A DNA stretch of 64,000 bases from a bacterium (GTDB taxonomy: Bacteria > Bacillota > Bacilli > Lactobacillales > Streptococcaceae), in assembly GCA_905221085.1 (NCBI GenBank), contig CAJNBT010000002.1, positions 62,001-126,000 of the forward strand. The letters run 5' to 3'. The notes under the pieces were generated by a model. It made no database searches and was not told the DNA's origin. It saw only the letters and a program-made list of their open reading frames with translations. How positions within the stretch are numbered: position 1 is the first letter of the stretch; every line of letters begins with the position of its first letter. This document shows positions 1 to 9,111 of the stretch, piece by piece. Both the position numbers and the translations under genes were made by a program.

Positions 1-1
1 G

Positions 2-2341
2 GATTCATTGCTTTATGAAGCATTTGCGGTTGTCCGTGAAGGTGCCAAACGTGTCCTAGGTCTCTTCCCATATAAGGTTCAGGTCATGGGGGGAATCGTT
101 CTTCACCATGGTGACGTGCCAGAGATGCGTACAGGGGAAGGGAAAACCTTGACTGCGACCATGCCAGTATACCTCAATGCCCTTTCAGGTAAAGGGGTGC
201 ACGTAGTTACGGTCAATGAATATCTGTCCGAACGTGACGCGACTGAGATGGGTGAATTGTATTCATGGCTTGGTTTGTCAGTAGGGATTAACTTGGCTGC
301 CAAATCTCCAATGGAGAAAAAAGAAGCCTATGAGTGTGATATTACCTACTCAACCAACTCGGAAATCGGATTTGACTACCTTCGTGATAACATGGTCGTT
401 CGTGCTGAAAACATGGTACAACGTCCGCTTAACTATGCCTTGGTCGATGAGGTTGACTCTATCTTGATTGATGAGGCCCGTACACCTTTGATCGTATCAG
501 GTGCTAACGCTGTTGAAACCAGTCAGTTGTATCACATGGCAGACCACTATGTAAAATCTTTGGACAAAGACGACTACATCATCGATGTGCAGTCTAAGAC
601 TATTGGTTTGTCTGATTCAGGGATTGACAAGGCTGAAAGCTACTTCAAACTTGAAAACCTCTATGACATCGAAAACGTAGCTCTTACTCACTTTATCGAT
701 AACGCCCTTCGTGCCAACTACATCATGCTTCTTGATATTGACTATGTGGTGAGCGAAGAGCAAGAAATTCTGATCGTCGACCAATTTACGGGTCGTACTA
801 TGGAAGGTCGTCGTTATTCTGATGGATTGCACCAAGCCATTGAAGCTAAAGAAGGTGTGCCAATTCAGGATGAAACCAAGACATCTGCCTCAATCACTTA
901 CCAAAACCTTTTCCGTATGTACAAAAAATTGTCTGGTATGACGGGTACAGGTAAGACTGAGGAAGAAGAATTCCGTGAAATTTACAACATTCGTGTTATT
1001 CCAATCCCAACAAACCGTCCTGTTCAACGTATTGACCATCCAGACCTACTTTTTGCTAGCATTGAAGCTAAGTTTAAAGCGGTTGTTGAAGACGTTAAGG
1101 CTCGTTACCAAAAAGGTCAGCCTGTCTTGGTTGGTACAGTAGCGGTTGAAACCAGTGACTACATTTCTAAGAAATTGGTTGCAGCTGGCGTTCCTCACGA
1201 AGTCTTGAATGCTAAAAACCACTATAAAGAAGCCCAAATTATCATGAATGCTGGTCAACGTGGTGCTGTTACCATCGCAACCAACATGGCTGGTCGTGGT
1301 ACTGATATCAAGCTTGGTGAAGGGGTTCGCGAATTAGGTGGACTTTGTGTGATTGGTACAGAACGTCATGAAAGCCGTCGTATCGATAACCAACTTCGTG
1401 GACGTTCAGGTCGTCAGGGAGACCCAGGTGAGTCACAATTCTACCTATCTCTTGAAGATGACTTGATGAAACGTTTTGGTTCTGAACGCTTGAAGGGAAT
1501 TTTTGAACGTCTCAACATGTCTGAAGAGGCCATTGAGTCTCGCATGTTGACACGTCAGGTTGAAGCAGCACAAAAACGTGTCGAAGGAAATAACTACGAT
1601 ACCCGTAAACAAGTCCTTCAATACGATGATGTCATGCGTGAACAACGTGAGATTATCTATGCTCAACGTTACGACGTTATCACTGCAGATCGTGACTTGG
1701 CACCTGAAATTCACTCTATGATCAAACGCACGATTGGTCGTGTCGTTGATGGTCATGCGCGTGCCAAACAAGATGAAAAACTAGAGGCAATTTTGAACTT
1801 TGCTAAGTACAACTTGCTTCCTGAAGATTCTATTTCTGTTGAAGACTTGTCAGGCTTGTCTGATAAGGCTATTAAGGAAGAACTCTTCCAACGTGCCTTG
1901 AAGGTTTACGATAGTCAAGTTTCAAAACTACGCGATGAAGAAGCAGTCAAAGAATTCCAAAAAGTTTTGATTCTACGAGTTGTAGATAACAAGTGGACAG
2001 ATCATATTGATGCCCTCGATCAATTGCGTAACGCGGTTGGACTTCGTGGCTATGCTCAGAACAACCCTGTTGTTGAGTATCAGGCAGAAGGTTTCCGTAT
2101 GTTTAATGACATGATTGGTTCGATTGAGTTTGATGTGACACGCTTGATGATGAAAGCACAAATTCATGAACAAGAAAGACCACAAGCAGAACACCATATC
2201 AGTACAACAGCGACTCGAAATATCGCTGCCCATCAAGCAAATATACCAGAAGATTTGGATTTGAGTCAGATTGGACGGAATGAACTTTGCCCATGTGGTT
2301 CTGGTAAGAAGTTTAAAAACTGTCACGGAAAAAGACAATAA
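2..2341 (+). CDS. secA: SecA preprotein translocase ATPase, 5'-truncated by the window edge
   Basis: ATP-driven motor of the Sec pathway, which pushes unfolded preproteins through SecYEG. The frame is open from base 2 with no start in view. The 779 residues present fall about 58 short of the usual streptococcal SecA, so the true start lies upstream. A Walker A motif (RTGEGKT) is encoded near 125-147 and a DEAD-type motif followed by IDEARTP near 445-485. The protein ends in the zinc-binding tail CPCGSG...NCHG, which in this family contacts lipids and chaperones. The neighbours aroF/aroG, acpS, alr and recG follow in the order known from pneumococci. An internal TTG at 8 is not a credible start. 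The zinc tail and this neighbourhood point to the housekeeping SecA1, not SecA2. Confidence 0.97.
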   Translation, partial: DSLLYEAFAVVREGAKRVLGLFPYKVQVMGGIVLHHGDVPEMRTGEGKTLTATMPVYLNALSGKGVHVVTVNEYLSERDATEMGELYSWLGLSVGINLAAKSPMEKKEAYECDITYSTNSEIGFDYLRDNMVVRAENMVQRPLNYALVDEVDSILIDEARTPLIVSGANAVETSQLYHMADHYVKSLDKDDYIIDVQSKTIGLSDSGIDKAESYFKLENLYDIENVALTHFIDNALRANYIMLLDIDYVVSEEQEILIVDQFTGRTMEGRRYSDGLHQAIEAKEGVPIQDETKTSASITYQNLFRMYKKLSGMTGTGKTEEEEFREIYNIRVIPIPTNRPVQRIDHPDLLFASIEAKFKAVVEDVKARYQKGQPVLVGTVAVETSDYISKKLVAAGVPHEVLNAKNHYKEAQIIMNAGQRGAVTIATNMAGRGTDIKLGEGVRELGGLCVIGTERHESRRIDNQLRGRSGRQGDPGESQFYLSLEDDLMKRFGSERLKGIFERLNMSEEAIESRMLTRQVEAAQKRVEGNNYDTRKQVLQYDDVMREQREIIYAQRYDVITADRDLAPEIHSMIKRTIGRVVDGHARAKQDEKLEAILNFAKYNLLPEDSISVEDLSGLSDKAIKEELFQRALKVYDSQVSKLRDEEAVKEFQKVLILRVVDNKWTDHIDALDQLRNAVGLRGYAQNNPVVEYQAEGFRMFNDMIGSIEFDVTRLMMKAQIHEQERPQAEHHISTTATRNIAAHQANIPEDLDLSQIGRNELCPCGSGKKFKNCHGKRQ

Positions 2342-2359
2342 AATGAGATAGTTTAGAGG

Positions 2360-2398
2360 CGGATACCTTGTGAAAAGTATATTTTTACTTGGTATCCG
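2360..2398 (+). terminator. Hairpin between secA and the first DAHP synthase gene
   Basis: CGGATACC (2360-2367) and GGTATCCG (2391-2398) form an 8-bp perfect stem, with an inner AAGTA/TACTT pairing and a weak T-rich tail (TTTGCTTT). It sits just before the Shine-Dalgarno of the next gene. It could be a leaky terminator or an attenuator; the sequence does not decide. Confidence 0.5.
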
Positions 2399-2421
2399 TT
2401 TGCTTTATAAGGAGATGAGTT

Positions 2422-3453
2422 ATGGTATTTACAGCAAAAAGTCCTAAAATTAATATTGAAGAAGTTCGTGCCTTATCAAAATTGGAAGGCCAAGCTTTGG
2501 AGAGAAAATCACAGCGCGATAAAGAGCTAGAAGCCATTATACGTGGAGAAGACCAGAGAATTCTCTTGGTAATCGGGCCATGCTCATCTGACAATGAAGA
2601 AGCTGTTCTTGAGTACGCTAAGCGTTTGGCAGTCCTACAAGAAGAAGTGGCAGACCGTATCTTTATGGTTATGCGTGTTTATACTGCCAAACCTCGTACC
2701 AACGGAGATGGCTATAAGGGATTAATTCACCAGCCTAACACGGCAGAAGCGCCTAGTCTTATCAACGGAATCAAAGCTGTTCGCCATCTTCACTATCGTG
2801 TCATCACGGAAACAGGTATGACGACAGCTGATGAAATGCTTTATCCTGAAAATCTTCCTCTTGTGGATGATCTGATTTCTTACATGGCGGTTGGTGCCCG
2901 TTCGGTTGAAGACCAGCAACACCGCTTTGTAGCAAGTGGAGCAGATTTTGCGACTGGTTTTAAAAATCCAACTTCAGGAAATCTCAATGTCATGTTTAAT
3001 GGGATTTATGCTGCTCAAAACAAACAAAGCTTCCTTTTCCTAGGAAAAGAGGTGGAAACAACTGGAAACCCGCTTTCGCACGCTATTCTTCGTGGAGCAA
3101 TCAATGAGTATGGTAAGAATATTCCCAACTACTACTATGACAATTTGATGGATACCATTGCCCAGTATGAGAAAATGGGCTTGGAAAATCCCTTTATCAT
3201 CGTGGATACCAATCATGACAACTCTGGTAAGCAATATATGGATCAGATTCGAATTGTCCGTCAGACCTTGATTAACCGTGATTGGAATGAAAAAATTAAA
3301 CAGTACGTTCGTGGCTTTATGATTGAGTCTTATCTAGAAGACGGCCGTCAAAACGAACCAGAAGTATTTGGCAAGTCGATCACAGACCCTTGCCTAGGCT
3401 GGGAAAATACGGAAGCCCTTGTCAGAGAAATCTACCAAACGCTAGGAGAATAA
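2422..3453 (+). CDS. aroF: 3-deoxy-7-phosphoheptulonate (DAHP) synthase, first copy
   Basis: Condenses phosphoenolpyruvate and erythrose-4-phosphate, the first step of the shikimate pathway to aromatic amino acids and folate precursors. At 343 residues it has the length of type I (AroFGH-like) synthases. Family motifs are visible: the [10 protein letters not shown] loop, [26 protein letters not shown] and [11 protein letters not shown], the last group contributing substrate and metal ligands. The start ATG has a good AAGGAG site at 2409-2414. The stop is followed after one base by a second, very similar gene, so the two are co-transcribed. Which copy answers to which aromatic amino acid cannot be read from the sequence, and symbol use (aroF or aroG) varies between annotations. 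Confidence 0.93.
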   Translation: MVFTAKSPKINIEEVRALSKLEGQALERKSQRDKELEAIIRGEDQRILLVIGPCSSDNEEAVLEYAKRLAVLQEEVADRIFMVMRVYTAKPRTNGDGYKGLIHQPNTAEAPSLINGIKAVRHLHYRVITETGMTTADEMLYPENLPLVDDLISYMAVGARSVEDQQHRFVASGADFATGFKNPTSGNLNVMFNGIYAAQNKQSFLFLGKEVETTGNPLSHAILRGAINEYGKNIPNYYYDNLMDTIAQYEKMGLENPFIIVDTNHDNSGKQYMDQIRIVRQTLINRDWNEKIKQYVRGFMIESYLEDGRQNEPEVFGKSITDPCLGWENTEALVREIYQTLGE

Positions 3454-3454
3454 G

Positions 3455-4486
3455 ATGGCATTTATTGAAAAAGGTCAAGAAATCGATATTGAAGCAATCA
3501 AGGCAGAAACCCAATTGTCTGCGGAAGCCTTGAGACTAAAGGAGCGTCGTGATAGAGAATTGGCAGACATCATTTCAGGGGAAGATGACCGTATCCTCTT
3601 GGTGATTGGTCCGTGCTCTTCTGACAATGAAGAGGCTGTCTTGGAATATGCTCGCCGTTTATCAGCCTTGCAAAAGAAGGTGTCGGACAAGATTTTCATG
3701 GTTATGCGTGTTTATACTGCTAAACCACGCACCAACGGAGACGGCTATAAAGGTTTGGTTCACCAGCCAGATACTTCTAAGGCTCCGAGTCTAATCAACG
3801 GCTTGCAGGCTGTGCGCCAGTTGCACTATCGCGTGATTACAGAGACTGGTTTGACAACGGCAGATGAGATGCTTTATCCGTCAAATCTGGTCTTGGTAGA
3901 TGACTTGGTCAGCTACCATGCTGTTGGGGCTCGTTCTGTGGAAGACCAAGAGCACCGTTTTGTGGCTTCAGGGATTGATGCACCAGTCGGAATGAAAAAT
4001 CCAACCTCTGGGAATCTTGGGGTTATGTTTAACGGTATCTATGCCGCCCAAAACAAACAAACCTTCCTCTTTCATGGCCAAGAAGTTGAGACTTCAGGAA
4101 ATCCCTTGGCTCATGTCATCCTTCGTGGCGCAGTCAATGAATATGGGAAAAATGAGCCTAACTTTTACTATGAAACCCTGCTAAATGCAATTGAACGTTA
4201 TGAGACAATGGGACTTGAAAATCCTTTTATCCTCATCGACACCAACCATGATAACTCAGGCAAGCAATATATGGAGCAGATTCGAGTGGTTCGTAAGACA
4301 TTGCAAAATCGTGATTGGAACGAGAAAATCAAAAAGACAGTTCGAGGCTTTATGATTGAATCTTACCTAGCAGATGGTCGACAAAATCAACCAGAGGTCT
4401 TTGGTTGTTCCATTACCGATCCTTGTCTAGGTTGGGAAAATACAGAGGCTTTGGTAGAAGAAATCTATGCTACCTTGACAAAATAA
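3455..4486 (+). CDS. aroG: 3-deoxy-7-phosphoheptulonate (DAHP) synthase, second copy
   Basis: Second 343-residue type I DAHP synthase. It is the same length as its upstream neighbour and shares the same motifs ([47 protein letters not shown]). The pair therefore comes from a tandem duplication. The copies differ mostly near the N-terminus and at scattered surface positions, which fits old divergence with both kept active. Only one base separates the genes, and the Shine-Dalgarno (AGGAGA, about 3444-3449) lies inside the end of the first gene, suggesting coupled translation. Isozymes often differ in feedback inhibition by Phe or Tyr; that is family knowledge, not visible here. Confidence 0.93.
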   Translation: MAFIEKGQEIDIEAIKAETQLSAEALRLKERRDRELADIISGEDDRILLVIGPCSSDNEEAVLEYARRLSALQKKVSDKIFMVMRVYTAKPRTNGDGYKGLVHQPDTSKAPSLINGLQAVRQLHYRVITETGLTTADEMLYPSNLVLVDDLVSYHAVGARSVEDQEHRFVASGIDAPVGMKNPTSGNLGVMFNGIYAAQNKQTFLFHGQEVETSGNPLAHVILRGAVNEYGKNEPNFYYETLLNAIERYETMGLENPFILIDTNHDNSGKQYMEQIRVVRKTLQNRDWNEKIKKTVRGFMIESYLADGRQNQPEVFGCSITDPCLGWENTEALVEEIYATLTK

Positions 4487-4497
4487 GTGAAAAGGAT

Positions 4498-4523
4498 GGA
4501 GTTGGGGAATCTCAACTCCTTTT
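4498..4523 (+). terminator. Short intrinsic-terminator-like hairpin after aroG
   Basis: GGAGTTG (4498-4504) pairs with CAACTCC (4513-4519), followed by TTTT. The stem is 7 bp and the T tract short, so read-through into acpS is likely. Confidence 0.5.
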
Positions 4524-4530
4524 GATGAGA

Positions 4531-4893
4531 ATGATAGTTGGACACGGAATTGATATCGAAGAATTAGCTTCGATAGAAAGCGCAGTTACACGACATGAAG
4601 GATTTGCCCAGCGCGTGCTGACCACTAAGGAAATGGAGCGATTTAACAGTCTTAAAGGGCGCAGGCAGATTGAATATTTGGCTGGTCGCTGGTCGGCTAA
4701 GGAGGCCTTTTCTAAGGCAATGGGAACGGGTATTGGCAAGCTCGGTTTTCAGGATTTGGAAGTCTTGAATAATGAACGCGGGGCGCCTTATTTTAGTCAG
4801 TCTCCATTTTCAGGAAAGATTTGGCTATCTATCAGCCATACAGATCAGTTTGTGACAGCCAGTGTCATTTTGGAGGAAAATCATGAAAGCTAG
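4531..4893 (+). CDS. acpS: Holo-[acyl-carrier-protein] synthase
   Basis: Transfers 4'-phosphopantetheine from CoA to the serine of acyl carrier protein, activating it for fatty-acid synthesis. The 120-residue product has the usual AcpS length. It starts with the conserved GHGIDIEEL (metal-binding Asp) and has [14 protein letters not shown] with the catalytic and metal-binding Glu, and SISHTD near the end. The reading frame stays open further upstream, but ATG 4531 gives exactly the family N-terminus, and the upstream part overlaps aroG and is not AcpS-like. The ribosome site is weak (GATGAG). The last 11 bases overlap alr, so acpS and alr are translationally linked. Confidence 0.95.
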   Translation: MIVGHGIDIEELASIESAVTRHEGFAQRVLTTKEMERFNSLKGRRQIEYLAGRWSAKEAFSKAMGTGIGKLGFQDLEVLNNERGAPYFSQSPFSGKIWLSISHTDQFVTASVILEENHES

Positions 4894-5986
4894 TCCACAT
4901 AGACCAACCAAGGCTCTGATTCATCTTGGAGCTATTCGACACAATATTCAGCAAATGGGGGCTCATATCCCTCAAGGAACGCTCAAGTTGGCTGTGGTCA
5001 AGGCCAATGCCTATGGTCATGGAGCTGTTGCCGTTGCCAAGGCGATTCAAGATGATGTAGATGGCTTTTGCGTTTCCAATATCGATGAAGCTATTGAACT
5101 TAGACAAGCTGGAGTTAGTAAGAAAATCCTCATTTTAGGAGTTTCTGAGTTAGAAGTCGTTTCTCTTGCTAAAGAATACGACATCACCTTGACTGTGGCT
5201 GGGCTAGAGTGGATTCAAGCACTCTTAGATAAGGAATCAGACTTAACTGGATTGACAGTCCACCTCAAGATTGATTCAGGCATGGGACGAATTGGTTTTA
5301 GAGAGGTTCGTGAGGCTAAGCAGGCTCAAGACTTGCTCAAGCAACACTGTGCTCGTGTTGAAGGGATTTTTACCCACTTTGCTACTGCGGACGAAGAATC
5401 AGATTCCTATTTTAATACCCAGTTAGAACAATTTAAAGCTATTTTGGCCAGTATGAAGGAAGGTCCAAGACTGGTTCACGCAAGTAATTCGGCAACGACT
5501 CTTTGGCATGCAGAGACTATTTTCAATGCGGTTCGTATGGGAGATGCCATGTATGGTCTCAATCCAAGTGGAGAGGTTTTGGATTTACCCTATGACTTGA
5601 AACCAGCCTTGACCTTGGAGTCTGCTTTAGTTCATGTCAAGACAGTTCCAGCTGGAGCTTGCATGGGCTACGGAGCGACCTATCAGGCGGATAGCGAGCA
5701 AGTCATCGCGACTGTGCCAATCGGCTATGCGGATGGTTGGACACGTGACATGCAGAATTTCTCTGTCTTGGTAGATGGGCAAGCCTGCCCAATCGTCGGG
5801 CGAGTTTCTATGGACCAAATCACCATTCGTCTGCCTAATCCTTATCCGCTAGGAACTAAGGTAACCTTAATTGGTTCTAACGGGGATAAGGAAATCACAG
5901 CTACTCAGGTAGCGACCTACCGTGGAACTATTAACTATGAGGTGGTTTGTCTCCTCAGCGACCGTATTCCGAGAGAATATGATTAA
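4883..5986 (+). CDS. alr: Alanine racemase (PLP enzyme)
   Basis: Interconverts L- and D-alanine, supplying D-Ala for peptidoglycan and teichoic-acid D-alanylation. The 367-residue chain has the PLP-binding lysine in [10 protein letters not shown] (Lys40 counting from ATG 4883) and the second catalytic base, a tyrosine, in MGYGATYQ in the C-terminal beta domain. The ATG at 4883 is preferred over the upstream in-frame codon at 4862 because it has a strong TGGAGGAAA site 5 bases ahead and gives the family N-terminus. It overlaps the acpS stop. Together with ddl and murF further along, it feeds the D-Ala-D-Ala branch of wall synthesis. Confidence 0.95.
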   Translation: MKASPHRPTKALIHLGAIRHNIQQMGAHIPQGTLKLAVVKANAYGHGAVAVAKAIQDDVDGFCVSNIDEAIELRQAGVSKKILILGVSELEVVSLAKEYDITLTVAGLEWIQALLDKESDLTGLTVHLKIDSGMGRIGFREVREAKQAQDLLKQHCARVEGIFTHFATADEESDSYFNTQLEQFKAILASMKEGPRLVHASNSATTLWHAETIFNAVRMGDAMYGLNPSGEVLDLPYDLKPALTLESALVHVKTVPAGACMGYGATYQADSEQVIATVPIGYADGWTRDMQNFSVLVDGQACPIVGRVSMDQITIRLPNPYPLGTKVTLIGSNGDKEITATQVATYRGTINYEVVCLLSDRIPREYD

Positions 5987-6004
5987 AGAAGAAAGGAGTG
6001 GAGC

Positions 6005-8020
6005 ATGAATCTACATCAACCCTTGCATGTCTTACCTGGTGTGGGACCAAAGTCAGCAGAGAAATACGCCAAACTAGGAATTGAAAACTTGCAAGACCTC
6101 TTGCTCTACTTTCCTTTCCGATATGAAGATTTCAAGACCAAGCAGGTGCTGGAGCTGGAAGATGGTGAAAAGGCAGTTCTGTCTGGTCAAGTCGTGACTC
6201 CTGCCAGTGTCCAGTATTATGGTTTCAAGCGTAATCGCCTGCGTTTTAGCCTCAAGCAGGGAGAAGTTGTTTTTGCGGTGAACTTCTTTAACCAGCCCTA
6301 TCTAGCAGATAAGATAGAGTTGGGAGCAACCCTTGCTGTATTTGGAAAATGGGACCGCGCCAAGGCTAGTCTAACTGGGATGAAGGTTCTGGCTCAGGTG
6401 GAAGATGACCTCCAACCTGTTTATCGCTTGGCTCAGGGAATCAGTCAAGCCAGTCTGGTCAAGGTTATCAAGACGGCCTTTGATCAGGGGCTGGACCTCT
6501 TGATTGAGGAAAATCTTCCCCAGTCTTTGCTGGACAAATACAAACTCATGTCCCGTTGTCAGGCAGTCCACGCTATGCATTTTCCTAAGGATTTGGCAGA
6601 ATACAAGCAGGCCCTTCGCCGTATCAAGTTTGAGGAACTCTTTTATTTTCAAATGCAATTGCAGACGCTCAAGTCTGAAAATAGAGTTCAGGGAAGCGGT
6701 CTGGTTCTGAACTGGACTCAGGAAAAAGTGACAGCAGTCAAGGAAAGCCTTCCTTTTGCCCTGACCTCAGCTCAAGAAAAGAGTTTGCAGGAAATTTTGA
6801 TCGATATGAAGTCCGACCATCACATGAATCGTCTCTTGCAAGGAGATGTGGGGAGCGGAAAAACAGTCGTCGCTGGCTTGGCCATGTTTGCGGCGGTGAC
6901 AGCTGGCTATCAGGCAGCCCTCATGGTACCGACAGAAATTCTAGCAGAGCAGCATTTTGAGAGTTTGAAGGGACTTTTTCCAGACTTGAAATTAGCTCTC
7001 TTGACAGGTTCCTTAAAAGCTGCAGAAAAAAGAGAAGTTTTGGAGACCATTGCCAAGGGTGAGGCTGATTTGATTATTGGAACCCACGCTCTGATACAAG
7101 ATGGGGTGGATTATGCTCGTCTAGGCTTGATTATCATCGATGAGCAGCACCGTTTTGGTGTGGGGCAAAGGCGTATTTTACGGGAAAAAGGCGACAATCC
7201 TGACGTTCTCATGATGACGGCGACTCCCATTCCACGGACGCTGGCCATCACAGCCTTTGGAGACATGGATGTTTCCATTATCGACCAGATGCCAGCAGGG
7301 CGGAAGCCTATTGTGACGCGCTGGATCAAGCATGAGCAGCTACCTCAGGTCTTGACTTGGGTAGAGGGAGAAATTCAAAAAGGTTCCCAAGCCTATGTTA
7401 TCTCTCCCTTGATTGAAGAATCTGAAGCTCTGGATTTGAAAAATGCTATTGCTTTATCTGAGGAGTTGACGGCTCATTTTGCGGGCAAGGCAGAAGTGGC
7501 TCTTCTACATGGTAAGATGAAGAGTGATGAAAAAGACCAGATTATGCAGGATTTCAAAGAGAGAAAGACGGATATTTTGGTTTCGACAACGGTTATCGAG
7601 GTTGGGGTTAATGTTCCCAATGCGACCGTCATGATTATCATGGATGCCGATCGCTTCGGTCTCAGCCAGCTTCACCAGCTCAGGGGTCGTGTCGGTCGGG
7701 GAGATAAGCAATCCTATGCTGTTCTCGTTGCCAATCCCAAGACGGATTCTGGGAAGGACCGCATGCGCATCATGACAGAAACCACCAATGGTTTTGTCCT
7801 TGCGGAGGAAGATTTGAAAATGAGGGGTTCTGGTGAGATTTTTGGAACCAGACAGTCAGGTCTTCCAGAGTTCCAAGTGGCTGATATTATCGAAGATTTT
7901 CCGATTTTAGAAGAAGCCAGAAAGGTTGCTAGCTACATTAGTTCTATAGAAGGCTGGCAAGAGGATCCAGAGTGGCGCATGATTGCCCTTCATCTGGAGA
8001 AGAAAGAACATTTAGATTAA
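6005..8020 (+). CDS. recG: ATP-dependent DNA helicase RecG
   Basis: Superfamily 2 helicase that remodels stalled replication forks and branch-migrates Holliday junctions. The product is 671 residues, the normal length. The N-terminal wedge/OB region is followed by Walker A (GDVGSGKT), the DEQH box in IDEQHRFGVGQR, and the QLRGRVGRG motif VI of the second RecA-like domain. The DEQH box and C-terminal GEIFGTRQSG are typical of RecG rather than other SF2 enzymes. The start has an AAGGAG site. It lies 18 bases after alr, so acpS-alr-recG is one transcription unit. Confidence 0.96.
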   Translation: MNLHQPLHVLPGVGPKSAEKYAKLGIENLQDLLLYFPFRYEDFKTKQVLELEDGEKAVLSGQVVTPASVQYYGFKRNRLRFSLKQGEVVFAVNFFNQPYLADKIELGATLAVFGKWDRAKASLTGMKVLAQVEDDLQPVYRLAQGISQASLVKVIKTAFDQGLDLLIEENLPQSLLDKYKLMSRCQAVHAMHFPKDLAEYKQALRRIKFEELFYFQMQLQTLKSENRVQGSGLVLNWTQEKVTAVKESLPFALTSAQEKSLQEILIDMKSDHHMNRLLQGDVGSGKTVVAGLAMFAAVTAGYQAALMVPTEILAEQHFESLKGLFPDLKLALLTGSLKAAEKREVLETIAKGEADLIIGTHALIQDGVDYARLGLIIIDEQHRFGVGQRRILREKGDNPDVLMMTATPIPRTLAITAFGDMDVSIIDQMPAGRKPIVTRWIKHEQLPQVLTWVEGEIQKGSQAYVISPLIEESEALDLKNAIALSEELTAHFAGKAEVALLHGKMKSDEKDQIMQDFKERKTDILVSTTVIEVGVNVPNATVMIIMDADRFGLSQLHQLRGRVGRGDKQSYAVLVANPKTDSGKDRMRIMTETTNGFVLAEEDLKMRGSGEIFGTRQSGLPEFQVADIIEDFPILEEARKVASYISSIEGWQEDPEWRMIALHLEKKEHLD

Positions 8021-8101
8021 GCTTTCTCTAAGGAAAACTTAAGCTAGCTTTCAGGTTTGCCCCTTATACTAGAGTCATCAAAAAGAAACGAGGACTCTCA
8101 C

Positions 8102-8164
8102 ATGACAGTAACGATTAAAGTAAATTACCAAACCACTTTCCAAAAGAAAGAAGCAACAAAATAA
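8102..8164 (+). CDS. Possible 20-residue peptide of unknown function
   Basis: A 21-codon frame (MTVTIKVNYQ...KKEATK) begins at ATG 8102 with a GAGGA site at 8090-8094. A TATACT -10-like box (8065-8070) lies upstream and a good terminator (8180-8204) follows, so this is laid out like a free-standing tiny gene rather than chance. AGAGTC (8071-8076) and GACTCT (8093-8098) can pair and would partly hide the ribosome site. The peptide is basic at the end and has no signal sequence or hydrophobic stretch. I do not recognise a function. It could instead be a small RNA with a chance frame. Confidence 0.4.
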   Translation: MTVTIKVNYQTTFQKKEATK

Positions 8165-8179
8165 GATTGAACAGGCGAA

Positions 8180-8204
8180 AAAGGGCAGAAATGCTCTTTT
8201 TATT
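8180..8204 (+). terminator. Intrinsic terminator
   Basis: AAAGGGCA (8180-8187), GAAA loop, TGCTCTTT (8192-8199), then a T run. A GNRA-type loop and one G-T pair. It ends transcription from recG and/or the small peptide unit. Confidence 0.7.
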
Positions 8205-8271
8205 TTTATGAAATAATCGGCTATAAATCAAACTTAGTCAAGTGATAAAAAGATATTAGTCTTCCAGTCTA

Positions 8272-8300
8272 TTTACTCTTTGACAGAAGCTTGATATAAT
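8272..8300 (+). promoter_or_regulatory. Extended -10 promoter of the thioesterase gene
   Basis: TATAAT at 8295-8300 preceded by TGA (TGn extension), with TTTACT at 8272-8277 and a 17-bp spacer. A TTGACA at 8280-8285 is too close to serve as its -35. Confidence 0.7.
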
Positions 8301-8331
8301 GACCCCATCTGAATAAGGAGGAGTGAAAAGA

Positions 8332-8814
8332 ATGTTAGAAACAAGAACGATTGCTATTCAGGATAGGTATGGAGAACGCTTCCAGCATTGTTGGGGTTGC
8401 GGCCCAAAGAATGATTTAGGATTGCATTTGAAAACTTATCCAAGTGTAGAGGGCACAAGCTGTATTAGCCGTATTAAGGTAGACCAGCAGTATACAGGAG
8501 GTGTTCCTGCAAATCTATTTGGAGGCATGATTGCTGTGATTTTTGACTGTCATGGAACAGCGTCCGCTGCATGGTTTGCTCACCATCAAAAAGGTTTGGA
8601 ATTGACAGACGAAACAGTTATCGGTCGCTTTATCACAGCTCATTTAGAAGTTGATTATCTTAGCCCAACCCCAATTGACGATGAAATTGTCGTCATTTCT
8701 ACTCTGGAGGAATTAGGGGAAAGAAAGGCAATTATTTCTATGGAGATGTCAGTGGCGGATAAAGTCCGTGCAAAAGCCAAAATGGTAGCAGTAGCTGTGA
8801 AGGATCATATGTAA
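8332..8814 (+). CDS. PaaI-type hotdog-fold thioesterase family protein
   Basis: A 160-residue single-domain protein. It begins with a region containing CWGCGPKNDLGLHL, a motif typical of PaaI-like acyl-CoA thioesterases. The hotdog core follows, with NLFGGMIAVIFDCHGTASA (central helix) and LEVDYLSPTPIDDEI (beta sheet edge). It probably hydrolyses an acyl-CoA or related thioester in the cytoplasm; the substrate is not readable. ATG 8332 is chosen over GTG 8323, because AGGAGG (8316-8321) sits 10 bases before the ATG but abuts the GTG. It is a single-gene unit with its own promoter; a BOX element follows. Confidence 0.8.
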   Translation: MLETRTIAIQDRYGERFQHCWGCGPKNDLGLHLKTYPSVEGTSCISRIKVDQQYTGGVPANLFGGMIAVIFDCHGTASAAWFAHHQKGLELTDETVIGRFITAHLEVDYLSPTPIDDEIVVISTLEELGERKAIISMEMSVADKVRAKAKMVAVAVKDHM

Positions 8815-8890
8815 AACCGAGTACTAGAAGTTTAAGATTGCCTTCAGATGATAGGTTTGAGGGAGGAAAAGCTAAATTCACTTTCTATTT

Positions 8891-9040
8891 ATACTTAATG
8901 AAAATCAAAGAGCAAACTAGGAAATTAGCCGTAGGTTGCTCAAAGCACTGCTTTGAGGTTGTAGATAAGACTGACCAAGTCAGTTACATATATAATCCAA
9001 GGCGATATTGACGTGGTTTGAAGAGATTTTTGAAGAGTAT
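8891..9040 (-). repeat. BOX element 1 (boxA-boxB-boxC, reverse orientation)
   Basis: About 150 bp. The boxC-like end (ATACTTAATGAAAATCAAAG) is on the left and the boxA-like end (GAAGAGATTTTTGAAGAGTAT) on the right, with a boxB-like centre containing ACTGACCAAGTCAGT. The layout matches the BOX mini-repeats of S. pneumoniae and relatives. The ends are slightly diverged from the other copies here. Confidence 0.85.
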
Positions 9041-9052
9041 TACCCTTCTTTC

Positions 9053-9081
9053 TTGCATTGCTTGTCTAGATATGCTACAGT
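9053..9081 (+). promoter_or_regulatory. Promoter of the acetyl esterase gene
   Basis: TTGCAT (9053-9058), 17-bp spacer, TACAGT (9076-9081) with TGC immediately before it. It starts 13 bp beyond BOX element 1. Confidence 0.6.
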
Positions 9082-9111
9082 TATGGTAGCGATTACAAAA
9101 AGGAGCATGTT

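Noticed and set aside
4405..4530. Longer AcpS with a 42-residue N-terminal extension
   Set aside because: The extension is the aroG 3' end and gap read in another frame; AcpS length and motifs fit ATG 4531.
8280..8285. TTGACA as -35 of the thioesterase promoter
   Set aside because: Only 9 bp from the TATAAT at 8295; spacing rules it out for that -10.
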